From Cognatishimia activa (lineage in GTDB: Bacteria > Pseudomonadota > Alphaproteobacteria > Rhodobacterales > Rhodobacteraceae): a DNA stretch of 64,000 nt. Position 1 is the stretch's first letter, and each line of letters opens with the position of its first letter. Shown piece after piece: positions 7,522 to 15,703 of the stretch. The stretch lies in the NCBI RefSeq assembly GCF_001458335.1, contig NZ_CYTO01000020.1:1-64000 (forward strand), written 5' to 3'. A program made the position numbers and the translations under genes. The notes below the pieces were generated by a model, which searched no databases, was not told the DNA's origin, and saw only the letters and a program-made list of their open reading frames with translations.

Positions 7522-7740
7522 TTACTTAAAGCGGTAGTTGATCCGACCCTTGGTCAGATCGTACGGCGTCATTTCAACTTGAACTTTGTCGCCTGCGAGA
7601 ACGCGGATGCGGTTCTTGCGCATTTTACCTGCCGTATGTGCGATGATCTCATGGCCGTTTTCCAGCTCGACCCGAAACGTCGCATTTGGCAGGAGTTCCT
7701 TTACGACACCGGGAAATTCGAGCAGTTCTTCCTTGGCCAT
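7522..7740 (-). CDS. infA: Translation initiation factor IF-1
   Basis: A 72-residue single S1/OB-fold protein ([13 protein letters not shown]...), the exact usual size for IF-1. Conserved motifs are [35 protein letters not shown] and YDLTKGRI. It binds the ribosomal A site during initiation together with IF-2 and IF-3. The ATG at 7740 is supported by GGAGAAACC directly upstream; an earlier Met at 7761 would add seven residues not found in IF-1. Upstream (7741-7871) is a 131-base gap that probably contains its promoter. Confidence 0.97.
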   Translation of the reverse strand: MAKEELLEFPGVVKELLPNATFRVELENGHEIIAHTAGKMRKNRIRVLAGDKVQVEMTPYDLTKGRINYRFK

Positions 7741-7871
7741 GGTTTCTCCTTCACAAAACACCCGTCAATCACGGGCGGACCCTAAATGAGCGCAATTGGG
7801 CTGATTTACAAGCCTATTCTGCGGCTTTCGCGGAAATATGAACAGAAGGCTTGTGTCCTGGTCTGCTAAGA

Positions 7872-8324
7872 TCAGCCCGATGCACCCCAAGCTTCCTTAA
7901 GCCGTGCGATGATTGCATCGCGTGAGACGCGATAGGCTTCAAGCTTGGCTTCTCGCGTTTCGCCTTTCCCCGTTGGATCAGGAATCGGCCAGAATTGCAG
8001 GTCCATATGGAACCATTTGCTCAATTCGCCTGCTTTGGCGTGGCTTGCAGGCGTCAAAGCCACAACCATATCAAAGCTTGAAAGCTGTTCGCCCTGCTCT
8101 TCCATCTCTTCAAAAGACCGGCTTTGATGACGAGAAAGCTCGACACCGATCTCCTGACACACGGAAATGGCAAAGCCGTCGATCTCTAGATCATTCTTGA
8201 TGCCTGCGGATTGAACATAGGCGTCCGCGCCGTAGAGCTCTTTCATAATGCCTTCAGCCATGGGCGAACGCACTGCGTTGTGGTCACAACAAAACAGAAT
8301 GGATTGGGGCAGCTCGGCGGTCAT
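7872..8324 (-). CDS. Low-molecular-weight protein-tyrosine-phosphatase family protein
   Basis: A 150-residue protein with the phosphatase P-loop C13-x5-R19 (CDHNAVRS) immediately after an N-terminal beta strand (SILFC) and a C-terminal PDPTG that carries the general-acid Asp. The fold is shared by arsenate reductase ArsC and phosphotyrosine phosphatases; the position between UPF0262 and infA is a fixed Rhodobacteraceae arrangement, and no arsenic genes are nearby, so a phosphatase role is more likely. It starts 3 bases after the UPF0262 stop (8327), implying co-transcription. Substrate unknown. Confidence 0.85.
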   Translation of the reverse strand: MTAELPQSILFCCDHNAVRSPMAEGIMKELYGADAYVQSAGIKNDLEIDGFAISVCQEIGVELSRHQSRSFEEMEEQGEQLSSFDMVVALTPASHAKAGELSKWFHMDLQFWPIPDPTGKGETREAKLEAYRVSRDAIIARLKEAWGASG

Positions 8325-8326
8325 TC

Positions 8327-8806
8327 TCAGCCTCCGAAATGCAATACGCAGATCAGGGTGAACAAGCGACGTGCAGTGCTATGATCTACTGCGGCCTTGT
8401 CCTCAAGGCGTTCTGCCAGAATACGTGCGCCTTCATCATGGATACCGCGGCGGGCCATATCGATGGTTTCGATCTGGCTGGGCGGCATGTTTTTGACCGC
8501 ATCAAAATAGCTCTCGCAGATCTGCCAGTAGTCTTTTACCACCTGACGGAAGGGGGAAAGCGATAGATGAAACTCGGCCGCCTTATCGCCGGAATCGGTG
8601 GCGATATCGAAAACCAGCCGTTTGTCACGGATCGCGAGTTCAACCGCATAGGGGCCATCCGGCACGGCGCGACCGTCCCGTTTGGGCAAATCAAAGCTGT
8701 TCTTTTCGATCAAATCAAAGATCGCCACCCGGCGTTCCTGTTCGATTTCAGGCGTCGGGGGTGGCAAGTTGCGATCGTCAATTTCGATACGGCTAATAAA
8801 GCTCAT
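8327..8806 (-). CDS. UPF0262 family protein
   Basis: A 159-residue protein of the UPF0262 family, found almost only in alphaproteobacteria and of unknown function. Recognised by the N-terminal SFISRIEIDDRNLPPPTP, central PYAVELAIRDKRLVFDI, SLSPFRQVVKDYWQICESYFDAV and the C-terminal IDMARRGIHDEGARIL, RLFTLICVLH. The start at 8806 is chosen by homology length; an in-frame Met at 8866 lies in the promoter region of the opposite-strand SDR gene. Soluble, no signal peptide. In the usual gene order hisD precedes it directly; here an SDR gene on the other strand intervenes. Confidence 0.9.
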   Translation of the reverse strand: MSFISRIEIDDRNLPPPTPEIEQERRVAIFDLIEKNSFDLPKRDGRAVPDGPYAVELAIRDKRLVFDIATDSGDKAAEFHLSLSPFRQVVKDYWQICESYFDAVKNMPPSQIETIDMARRGIHDEGARILAERLEDKAAVDHSTARRLFTLICVLHFGG

Positions 8807-8949
8807 CGGAGCAACCCTTACCTCACTGCGTTCAACACAGGTAGCGTATGAACCTTCCCCCAGCAATGCCGCATTGCAGCAAAGGTATTTATGCGGGTCC
8901 TGTTGGCAACGGTTTGGAAATGGCGCAATTTGCTGAAAACGGAGGAACT

Positions 8950-9708
8950 ATGGCAAATTACGGCGTTTTTTCCCTTGAGGGTCAACGAGCACTGGTTACC
9001 GGTTCAAATGCGGGTCTTGGGCTTGCCGTTGCGTCACTTCTTGCTGAGGCAGGGGCAGATGTTTGGATCAATGGCCGTGATTCGACGGCTGTCCAAGATG
9101 CCATCGCGCAAATCGGGCCTCGTGCCCATGCCGCAGTGTTTGATGTCAGTGATGCCGACGCAAGGACTGCAGCAATCGACGACATTGAGACACGCGGCGG
9201 CCTATCGATTCTGGTCAATAACGTCGGGATGCGCGATCGCCGGGCTTTGCAAGATTTTGAGATCGAAGATGTTGCGAACCTTCTTTCCGTCGACCTTGTT
9301 GCGCCCTTTGCGATGGCACAGCAGGCGGCGAAGGGCATGGCGACGAGAGGTTATGGACGGATCGTCAATATCAGTTCAATCGCGGGCATTATCGCGCAAT
9401 CGGGTGACGCTGCCTACACAACGGCCAAGGCCGGATTGAACGGGATGACCAAAGCAATGGCGGCAGAGCTTGGAGTGGACGGGATTACCGTGAATGGGAT
9501 TGCGCCCGGTTTCTTTCGGACCGCGCCAAACGAAGCCGCATTTGACGATCCTGAAACCCATAAGCGGCTGGAGCGGTCATCCTCATTGAAGCGATGGGGC
9601 ATGCCAGAAGAGCTCGCGCCAGCGGTGCTGTTTTTGGCCTCGCCAGCGGCGAGCTATGTGACTGGGCAAGTGCTGGCAGTGGATGGTGGTTTCTCCACCC
9701 ACTACTGA
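8950..9708 (+). CDS. SDR-family oxidoreductase inserted in hisD-UPF0262 block
   Basis: A 252-residue classical short-chain dehydrogenase. It has TGSNAGLGLAVASLLAEAG (NAD(P)-binding Gly-rich loop), NNVG, the catalytic Ser in VNISSIAG, Y-x3-K in YTTAKAG and the C-terminal GQVLAVDGGFSTHY. The arrangement and start (FSLEGQRALVTG) resemble gluconate 5-dehydrogenase-type enzymes but the substrate cannot be named. The ATG at 8950 has GGAGG 5 bases upstream; the earlier Met at 8848 is rejected. It lies alone on the plus strand, converging with hisD by 1 base, and breaks an otherwise conserved minus-strand block, suggesting a later insertion. Confidence 0.9.
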   Translation: MANYGVFSLEGQRALVTGSNAGLGLAVASLLAEAGADVWINGRDSTAVQDAIAQIGPRAHAAVFDVSDADARTAAIDDIETRGGLSILVNNVGMRDRRALQDFEIEDVANLLSVDLVAPFAMAQQAAKGMATRGYGRIVNISSIAGIIAQSGDAAYTTAKAGLNGMTKAMAAELGVDGITVNGIAPGFFRTAPNEAAFDDPETHKRLERSSSLKRWGMPEELAPAVLFLASPAASYVTGQVLAVDGGFSTHY

Positions 9709-9709
9709 A

Positions 9710-11014
9710 TTATTTCTCGTTCAGAGCATCCAAACGGGCCAAAACGGACAAGCCGTGTGCCTCAAGGCTTTCGCTTTCTGCCAAAGTCGCTGCTGCGGGG
9801 CCGATGGCGCGCAGGCTGTCCACGGTCATTTTGGACAGCGTGGTGCGCTTCAAAAAGTCCATCACAGAGAGGCCAGAGCTAAAGCGCGCAGATCGCGCGG
9901 TCGGCAACACGTGGTTCGGACCGCCAACATAGTCGCCAATGGCTTCTGGGGTGAATTGTCCCAAGAAAATGGCACCTGCATGGGTAATTTTTTCAGACAG
10001 AGCATCTGGGTCTTGGACGCATAGCTCGAGGTGTTCGGGTGCAATGCGATCTGACAGGGCTGCGGCTTCATCCAGATCTTTCACAACGATGACCGCACCG
10101 AAATCACGCCAGCTTGCGCCTGCGATATCGCGGCGCTGCAGGGTTTCAAGGCGTTTATCAACCGCCGCCGCGACCTGCTGGCCGAACTCCGCATCATCGG
10201 TGATCAGGATCGATTGGGCGCTTTCGTCGTGTTCCGCTTGGCTGAGCAAATCCAACGCGATCCAATCAGGGGTATTGTATTTGTCTGCAATCACGAGGAT
10301 CTCGGACGGACCGGCAATCATGTCGATGCCCACTTTGCCGAACACCCGGCGCTTTGCGGCCGCTACGAAAGCGTTGCCCGGGCCAGTAATTTTATCAACC
10401 GGTTCAATGGTTTCGGTGCCGTAAGCCAAAGCCGCAACCGCTTGTGCGCCGCCAATACGATAGATTTCGTCCACACCTGCGATCTTGGCGGCGAGCAAAA
10501 CCAACGGGTTCGCAATGCCATCAGGCGTCGGCACCACAATCGCCAAACGCCCAACGCCTGCGACTTTCGCTGGGATTGCGTTCATCAAAACGGAAGACGG
10601 ATAGCTGGCCAGCCCGCCCGGCACATAAAGACCTGCTGCGGAAACAGCAGACCAACGCCACCCAAGTGTTGCCCCGCTTTCATCCGTCCAGCTGTCATCT
10701 GCTGGCATTTGACGTGCGTGATAGGCGCGAATGCGGTCGGCGGCGAGTTCAAGCGCGGCCCGATCTTCATCAGACACCCGAGCGCAATACTCTTCGATTT
10801 CAGCCTCTGAAAAACGCAGGGTTTCAGGGGTCAGCTCTAGCCGGTCAAATTTCTCTGTCAGACGTATGACTTCTGCGTCCCCATGGGCACGTACGTCGGC
10901 AATGATCTGAGCGACCACCGCATCCACATCGGGGCTGTCTTCGCGCTTTGCGCCAAGCAATGCGGTAAAGCTGGCTTCAAAATCCGCGTCTTGCGTGTTG
11001 AGAAACTGAGGCAT
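9710..11014 (-). CDS. hisD: Histidinol dehydrogenase
   Basis: A 434-residue enzyme that oxidises L-histidinol to L-histidine in the last two steps of histidine synthesis, using NAD and zinc. Zinc-binding residues are visible: Gln and His in LLSQAEHDESAQS, Asp in EAIGDYVGGPNHVLPT and the C-terminal His in EAHGLSVLARLD. The catalytic Glu/His pair is in the PEHLELC region. Full length for the family. Start at 11014 is preceded by AAGGAG. It follows DUF2948 (gap 96 bases) on the same strand; no other his genes are in the window. Confidence 0.96.
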   Translation of the reverse strand: MPQFLNTQDADFEASFTALLGAKREDSPDVDAVVAQIIADVRAHGDAEVIRLTEKFDRLELTPETLRFSEAEIEEYCARVSDEDRAALELAADRIRAYHARQMPADDSWTDESGATLGWRWSAVSAAGLYVPGGLASYPSSVLMNAIPAKVAGVGRLAIVVPTPDGIANPLVLLAAKIAGVDEIYRIGGAQAVAALAYGTETIEPVDKITGPGNAFVAAAKRRVFGKVGIDMIAGPSEILVIADKYNTPDWIALDLLSQAEHDESAQSILITDDAEFGQQVAAAVDKRLETLQRRDIAGASWRDFGAVIVVKDLDEAAALSDRIAPEHLELCVQDPDALSEKITHAGAIFLGQFTPEAIGDYVGGPNHVLPTARSARFSSGLSVMDFLKRTTLSKMTVDSLRAIGPAAATLAESESLEAHGLSVLARLDALNEK

Positions 11015-11110
11015 GAAGAGACTCCTTTGGCACGCTCATACCGACCATCAGAGCCAGCCTCAAGCTATTGAAGGTCGCTGGCCAGATAAGGCTTTGCGCT
11101 GACTTTCGCG

Positions 11111-11572
11111 TCAGCCGTGATCCGGAACTTGCTTGGAAGGCGCAATGTAGGGGCGTGTGACATCTCTTAACGACAGCTCCAGAGCCTCGACCGACAAGCG
11201 GATCGCACCGTCGCCCGCGAGCGTTAGCGTCACTTCATCATCCGCAAACTCGACTGCGAGCAAAGACAGGATCATGTCCTTGTCAGACCGATCAACCCCT
11301 TGGCTCGCCACTTTCAAAACGTTTTCGATCACCAAAAGAGACTGAACCCGCTCCACATCACGACGGCGTTTTTCGGCGTTGTCGCGATCTTCCCAACGGA
11401 AACGATTGAGCAAAATGGCAAAGCGGCGCTCTTTGGCGCGCCATGTCATTTCCGTCACTGGAAATACAGCGTCCTGCACCAGTGCAGAGACGACTTTTAG
11501 GTCATCTTCGTCCAGCGCCCCAAGGTTCAGGGGCGCTTCGCGACCATCTTCAAAACGCGCGTCTTCGGTCAT
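11111..11572 (-). CDS. DUF2948 family protein
   Basis: A 153-residue soluble protein typical of Rhodobacteraceae and related alphaproteobacteria, encoded between murA and hisD. Recognised by [46 protein letters not shown] and the repeated short beta-strand segments in the C-terminal half. Function is unknown. The start overlaps the murA stop by 4 bases (11569-11572), so the two are translationally coupled. No signal peptide, no membrane segment. Confidence 0.88.
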   Translation of the reverse strand: MTEDARFEDGREAPLNLGALDEDDLKVVSALVQDAVFPVTEMTWRAKERRFAILLNRFRWEDRDNAEKRRRDVERVQSLLVIENVLKVASQGVDRSDKDMILSLLAVEFADDEVTLTLAGDGAIRLSVEALELSLRDVTRPYIAPSKQVPDHG

Positions 11573-12837
11573 ACGCCCTGAACCCGTTGAATGTTGGCAC
11601 CAACTGCGCCGAGTTTTTCTTCCAGACGCTCATAGCCACGATCCAAGTGATAAACGCGGTTCACGAGCGTTTCCCCTTCCGCCGCAAGCCCTGCGAGAAT
11701 CAGCGACACAGATGCGCGCAGGTCAGTCGCCATGACTGGCGCGCCCTTAAGACGTTCAACCCCATGAACGGTGGCCGTACCGCCAGCGACCTCGATATTT
11801 GCACCCATGCGACCCAGCTCTGGGGCGTGCATGAAGCGGTTTTCAAAGATCTTTTCTTCCAGCACAGCGGTGCCGTCAGCGGTGCACATCAGCGCCATCA
11901 TCTGCGCCTGCAAGTCGGTTGGGAAGCCGGGGAACGGCTCTGTCACCACATCCACGGATTTCACGCGACCATTTTTGCGCGCGACCTTCAGGCCCTTTTC
12001 GGTTTCCTCAACGGAAATGCCAGCCTCATCAAGCTTCTCACAGAACGCCCCAAGCAGATTGATGCGCCCACCGAGCAATTCCACTTCGCCGCCGGCGATG
12101 CATGGAGCAAGCATGTAAGTGCCCAACTCAATGCGGTCAGTGACCACCGGGTGGGTCGCACTGCCTAGGCGATCCACACCTTGGATAACGATTTCCGGGG
12201 AGCCATCCCCTTCGATCTGCGCGCCCATGGAACGCAGGCAATCAGCCAGATCGACAATCTCTGGCTCACGCGCCGCGTTACGGATGACGGTGGTGCCCTT
12301 CGCGAGGGTCGCGGCCATCAAGATGTTTTCAGTGGCACCAACAGAAGCAAAAGCCAGCTCCATTTCGGCGCCCTTCAGGCCGCCCGGGGCTTTGGCATGC
12401 AAATAGCCGTCTTTCAGCTCAATCACAGCACCAAGCTTTTCGAGGCCAAAGATATGTAGATCCATTGGACGCGCGCCAATGGCACAGCCGCCCGGCAGAG
12501 ACACAACTGCCTGGCCAAGACGCGCGAGCATTGGCCCCAGCACCAAGTTGGACGCACGCATTTTGCGGACGATTTCGTAATCCGCGATGTGATTGTCCAA
12601 GTTGTGGCTCGACATTGCGATGACCTTGCCGTCTTGCAGGCTAGAAATCTCTGCCCCCAAGGACTGCAGCAACAGCGTCATGGTCTTGATGTCAGAGAGG
12701 CGCGGCGCATTTGTCAGCGTCAGCGGTTCTTCGCTGAGCAGCGTGGCAGGCATAAGGGTCAAGCACGCGTTCTTAGCACCCGCGATCGGGATTTGGCCAT
12801 TCAGCGGGCCATTCCCTTTTACCAAAATCGAATCCAT
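11569..12837 (-). CDS. murA: UDP-N-acetylglucosamine 1-carboxyvinyltransferase
   Basis: A 422-residue MurA, first committed enzyme of peptidoglycan synthesis: transfers enolpyruvate from PEP to UDP-GlcNAc in the cytoplasm. The N terminus [24 protein letters not shown] and the active-site Cys in [15 protein letters not shown] (the fosfomycin-target cysteine) are visible, as are [14 protein letters not shown] and the C-terminal [10 protein letters not shown]. Cys is retained, so fosfomycin sensitivity of the enzyme is expected. Full length. Preceded by a small basic gene (12844) in the same direction. Confidence 0.97.
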   Translation of the reverse strand: MDSILVKGNGPLNGQIPIAGAKNACLTLMPATLLSEEPLTLTNAPRLSDIKTMTLLLQSLGAEISSLQDGKVIAMSSHNLDNHIADYEIVRKMRASNLVLGPMLARLGQAVVSLPGGCAIGARPMDLHIFGLEKLGAVIELKDGYLHAKAPGGLKGAEMELAFASVGATENILMAATLAKGTTVIRNAAREPEIVDLADCLRSMGAQIEGDGSPEIVIQGVDRLGSATHPVVTDRIELGTYMLAPCIAGGEVELLGGRINLLGAFCEKLDEAGISVEETEKGLKVARKNGRVKSVDVVTEPFPGFPTDLQAQMMALMCTADGTAVLEEKIFENRFMHAPELGRMGANIEVAGGTATVHGVERLKGAPVMATDLRASVSLILAGLAAEGETLVNRVYHLDRGYERLEEKLGAVGANIQRVQGV

Positions 12838-12843
12838 CTGCTC

Positions 12844-13005
12844 TTACCCTTTATCCTGATTATCCGCCGCTAACCCTTTGCTATCCGCACTGCGCGCGCG
12901 GGCTTGCGCCTTACGGCGGCCCATATTCGCTTTCAGTGCTGCCTTGAGCCGGTCTTCACGGGTCACAGGCTTTTGTTTTTTGGGTTTTGCGCGGTCTTCT
13001 GCCAT
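12844..13005 (-). CDS. Small basic conserved protein upstream of murA (53 aa)
   Basis: A 53-residue, Lys/Arg-rich protein (MAEDRAKPKKQKPVTREDRLKAALKANMGRRKAQARARS...). It starts at ATG 13005, with stop 6 bases before murA. Proteins of this type, with the segment TREDRLKAALKANMxRRKAQ, occur ahead of murA in many Rhodobacteraceae; function unknown. Highly charged and without hydrophobic core, so probably a largely helical or disordered, nucleic-acid-associated or ribosome-associated peptide. A Met at 13050 gives a longer form with no support. Confidence 0.7.
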   Translation of the reverse strand: MAEDRAKPKKQKPVTREDRLKAALKANMGRRKAQARARSADSKGLAADNQDKG

Positions 13006-13118
13006 GGCCCTTCTGTAACCCAGCCATGGCTTACGGTCCAGAGCACGCATAAACCCCGGCCGAGCAGATCTCGGCCAGGGCAGTTTTCAAACTTGTTTGT
13101 TGTTTTCTTGGACCGCGA

Positions 13119-13430
13119 TTATGAGCGCTGGGTCAAAATCACAGTTGAGTTTTCGAGATCGAAAATCTCATCTCGCAACGGGACTTTGGACTGGTATTCA
13201 GCATCCGCAGCCATTGCGCCCATGGACGTCGCAGCGTCGTTAGACTGCCAAAGGTTCACAACATCGGCCTCGGTGCTTCCGCGCAGAGTTTTCAACGCAA
13301 CAAGCGGCACATCAGAACGCGAAAGACCGACCCGTTCAAAAACCGGCTTCAGGCTGTCGAAATATGCCGTTGCTTCCGCAGCTGTCTTACCGGGCTTCAG
13401 TTTCAGGATATCTAAAAGCAGTTGGCTCAT
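13119..13430 (-). CDS. Dimeric alpha/beta-barrel-like protein, cytoplasmic paralogue
   Basis: A 103-residue protein with the pattern LLLDILKLKPGKTAAEATAYF ... VVNLWQSNDAA ... VPLRDEIFDLENSTVILTQRS. This same pattern recurs in the upstream gene (13427-13852), so the two are paralogues. Size and layout suggest a ferredoxin-like/dimeric alpha-beta barrel protein (EthD/NIPSNAP/monooxygenase-type small folds), but this is inference. No signal peptide. It overlaps the upstream gene by 4 bases. Function unknown. Confidence 0.72.
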   Translation of the reverse strand: MSQLLLDILKLKPGKTAAEATAYFDSLKPVFERVGLSRSDVPLVALKTLRGSTEADVVNLWQSNDAATSMGAMAADAEYQSKVPLRDEIFDLENSTVILTQRS

Positions 13431-13852
13431 GGGTGGGTCACCTTTCCAGTTGGTGTTGTGATCGTGTCGCCACGTTTGGTGACAATGATGGTTGCCGCTT
13501 GCAGATCAAAAATGCTGTCACGCAATGGCACGTGATTTTCCAAGTAATCTTTATCCGCAAAGATCCCGTCAAACGCCGCTTGCGGGTTATCTGTCGCCCA
13601 AAGGTTCACAACGTCCGTTGTGACCGGACCACGTGGGATCGACAGCACTTCCAGTGCTGCATCGCTACGATGAAAATCGTATTTGGCAAAGATCGGTTCG
13701 ACCCCTTTGAAATAGTCATAGGCTTGTTCAAGCGTCGCGCCGTCCTTCAAGGGCAGGATATCCAAAACCACGAACGACTTGGCTTTCTCCGCAAGGCTGG
13801 CCGTGCCCACGACGGACATCAACAACGCGGTCACCAGAGCTTTGAGTTTCAT
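13427..13852 (-). CDS. Secreted paralogue of the 13119-13430 protein
   Basis: A 141-residue protein with a signal peptide (KLKALVTALLMSVVGTASLA, cleavage likely after Ala-21) followed by a domain matching its downstream neighbour: FVVLDILPLKDGATLEQAYDYF, DVVNLWATDNPQAAF, HVPLRDSIFDLQAATIIVTKR. The pair thus places the same fold once in the periplasm and once in the cytoplasm. Start at 13852 has a GGAAAAG stretch upstream. A LysR-type regulator is divergent (13968), which may control the pair. No enzymatic motif is evident. Confidence 0.75.
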   Translation of the reverse strand: MKLKALVTALLMSVVGTASLAEKAKSFVVLDILPLKDGATLEQAYDYFKGVEPIFAKYDFHRSDAALEVLSIPRGPVTTDVVNLWATDNPQAAFDGIFADKDYLENHVPLRDSIFDLQAATIIVTKRGDTITTPTGKVTHP

Positions 13853-13967
13853 GTCTTTTCCTCATGTTTAGGTTCTTAAGTGCACCCAAGTATTGGGCTT
13901 GCCTGAACAAGGTAGCGTTGCGATAATGGCATTTAAATTGCACCAATTGAGACACGAGCGTTCAAAA

Positions 13968-14864
13968 ATGCAACAAGACAACTGGGAAGACTTGAAGCTT
14001 TTCTTGGCTCTAATCCGGGCGGGAAATATGCGCGATGCAGCGGCGACTTGCGGTGTGAGTTATTCGACGATTTCGCGACGCATTGATGCGCTGACCTCGC
14101 GCAGTCCGGTCGCCCTGTTTGAACCAGAGAAAGGTCGCTATCATCTCACCGCGGCAGGGGAGGATTTCTTTCGCACGGCAGAAGAAATCGAAGAGCGGTT
14201 GTTTGCCCTGTCTCGGCGGGCCTTTGGGCAGGATCAAGTGCTGCGGGGTCATGTATCGATCAGCATACTCGATGCATTGGCAACAAGCCCCTACATGGCA
14301 GTTTTGCAAGAGTTTGCAGATACCTACCCAGAGATCACTTTAGATATACGTGTGGGAAATACATTGGCGGATCTGGATCGGGGACAAGCCGATTTGGCAC
14401 TCCGTTTTGGGGCTGCGCCGCAGGGACATCTGATCGGTCGTCGGCTCACAGAGACAGCTCGAGCGGTCTATGCGAGCCATGCTTACGCGGAACAGATTGA
14501 AAAGGGCAACGATGCGAAATGGATTTGCTTCACGCCAAAAGAAACAGCCGCCGTTTGGAAGAAGACAACGCCTTTCCCTGATGCGTTGGATGCGGTGTAC
14601 ATGTCGCATATGCCAGCGCAATTGACCGCCTGCAAATTAGGTGTCGGCCTATGCTATTTGCCCTGCTTCCTGGCTGATAACGAGCCCGGGCTTCGCCGAT
14701 TGTCTGATCCCGATTGCCCACCATTTCAAACCCTTTGGCTTCTGCGGCACCCCGAAACCCGTAACAATGCGCGTCTGCGAGCTTTGGCGGATTTCATTGC
14801 GAACCGTACGAAATCCTATGCTGATTTGCTTTCGGGTAAAGCGCGCAAAACTGAAGCGATATAG
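13968..14864 (+). CDS. LysR-family transcriptional regulator
   Basis: A 298-residue LTTR. The N-terminal helix-turn-helix is WEDLKLFLALIRAGNMRDAAATCGVSYSTISRRIDAL, followed by the periplasmic-binding-protein-like effector domain (GHVSISILDAL ... ADLALRFG...). The effector region is of the short-tailed type that often regulates small metabolite-handling genes. The start at 13968 (MQQDNWED) is preferred because the earlier Met (13893) would be in the promoter region of the divergent pair 13119-13852. By position it likely regulates that pair and itself. Confidence 0.9.
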   Translation: MQQDNWEDLKLFLALIRAGNMRDAAATCGVSYSTISRRIDALTSRSPVALFEPEKGRYHLTAAGEDFFRTAEEIEERLFALSRRAFGQDQVLRGHVSISILDALATSPYMAVLQEFADTYPEITLDIRVGNTLADLDRGQADLALRFGAAPQGHLIGRRLTETARAVYASHAYAEQIEKGNDAKWICFTPKETAAVWKKTTPFPDALDAVYMSHMPAQLTACKLGVGLCYLPCFLADNEPGLRRLSDPDCPPFQTLWLLRHPETRNNARLRALADFIANRTKSYADLLSGKARKTEAI

Positions 14865-14964
14865 CTCTCCTCAGAAGCCGAAAGCGTGGATCAGAAAAAA
14901 CGAAAAAATCGTGATTGAATCGCTTGCGCTGCGTAAGGATTGCGTCTAAGTAGCCGCTCACGCT

Positions 14965-15039
14965 GCTGCTGTAGCTCAGTGGTAGAGCGCACCCTTGGTA
15001 AGGGTGAGGTCGGGAGTTCAATCCTCCCCAGCAGCACCA
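14965..15039 (+). tRNA. tRNA-Thr (GGT)
   Basis: Acceptor stem GCTGCTG/CAGCAGC, D-arm AGCTCAGTGGTAGAGC, anticodon stem CACCC/GGGTG with loop TTGGTAA (anticodon GGT, reads ACC/ACU), T-arm GGGAG/CTCCC with TTCAATC loop, discriminator A and encoded CCA. Length 75 bases. All stems pair. Confidence 0.96.
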
Positions 15040-15085
15040 TCAGCCATACATCAGATTAAGCACACCTGCGGTTTGTTATGCGGTG

Positions 15086-15466
15086 TTAGTCGTCTTGCAA
15101 CGGAAACATTGCGGACGCAGATGCCTCGTTCACAGCCAGCTTGGTTTCATAGAGAATGGCCAATCGCAGCAACGATTTCACATCCACATCGTGAGGCATC
15201 GCCGTCAGTGGATCGATGAAGAAAATAAGGTTATTCAGCCGACCCTCAGCGATCATTGCGCCGATCTGGGCATCTCCGCCAAGTGGGCCACTTTTAAGGG
15301 CGGTGAGGTCAAGACCTGCTTCTTTCGCCAAGCGCCCCCCTGTAGTGCCCGTCGCGTATAAATCATACTGGCTAAGTTGATCCGCATGTAGCTTTGCCCA
15401 AGCCACAAGATCGTCCTTGCGTTGATCGTGGGCGACAAGAGCGATGGCTTCTTTGGTTTCGGTCAT
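15086..15466 (-). CDS. mgsA: Methylglyoxal synthase
   Basis: A 126-residue MgsA that converts dihydroxyacetone phosphate to methylglyoxal and phosphate (glycolytic bypass releasing phosphate). Recognised by [17 protein letters not shown] (catalytic His/Asp near the N terminus), [11 protein letters not shown] (phosphate-binding), [36 protein letters not shown] with the catalytic His, Asp. The ATG at 15466 follows AGAGGGACCC; an upstream Met at 15562 has no support. Monocistronic, converging with tRNA-Thr. No anomalies. Confidence 0.95.
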   Translation of the reverse strand: MTETKEAIALVAHDQRKDDLVAWAKLHADQLSQYDLYATGTTGGRLAKEAGLDLTALKSGPLGGDAQIGAMIAEGRLNNLIFFIDPLTAMPHDVDVKSLLRLAILYETKLAVNEASASAMFPLQDD

Positions 15467-15590
15467 GGGTCCCTCTTTGCATTCCTTCGTCACTGCATGC
15501 CTAACTGCAGATGTTAGCGCCATCAACCTTTTGCATAACTGCGCCCTGGCTCTGCATCCCATCCGGGCACTCGACGCCCAACGAAATTGC

Positions 15591-15602
15591 GTTTACGTAA
15601 AC
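15591..15602. promoter_or_regulatory. LacI-type operator GTTTACGTAAAC (site 1)
   Basis: Perfect 12-bp palindrome with the central CG of LacI-family operators, 102 bases upstream of the LacI gene at 15704. Same sequence recurs upstream of ltnD (16794-16813). Confidence 0.75.
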
Positions 15603-15622
15603 ATATAGAACATGGCTGACGT

Positions 15623-15634
15623 GATTACGTAAAC
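15623..15634. promoter_or_regulatory. LacI-type operator, imperfect copy (site 2)
   Basis: GATTACGTAAAC differs from the perfect copy by one base and lies 32 bases downstream of it (three helical turns), still upstream of the LacI gene. Probably a second autoregulatory half of the control region. Confidence 0.6.
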
Positions 15635-15703
15635 CAATATAAAAGAATAGGAGCGCAGGCGTGTTGAGCACCCAAATCAGAAAAAAGGACAGCAGGCGAA
15701 ATC

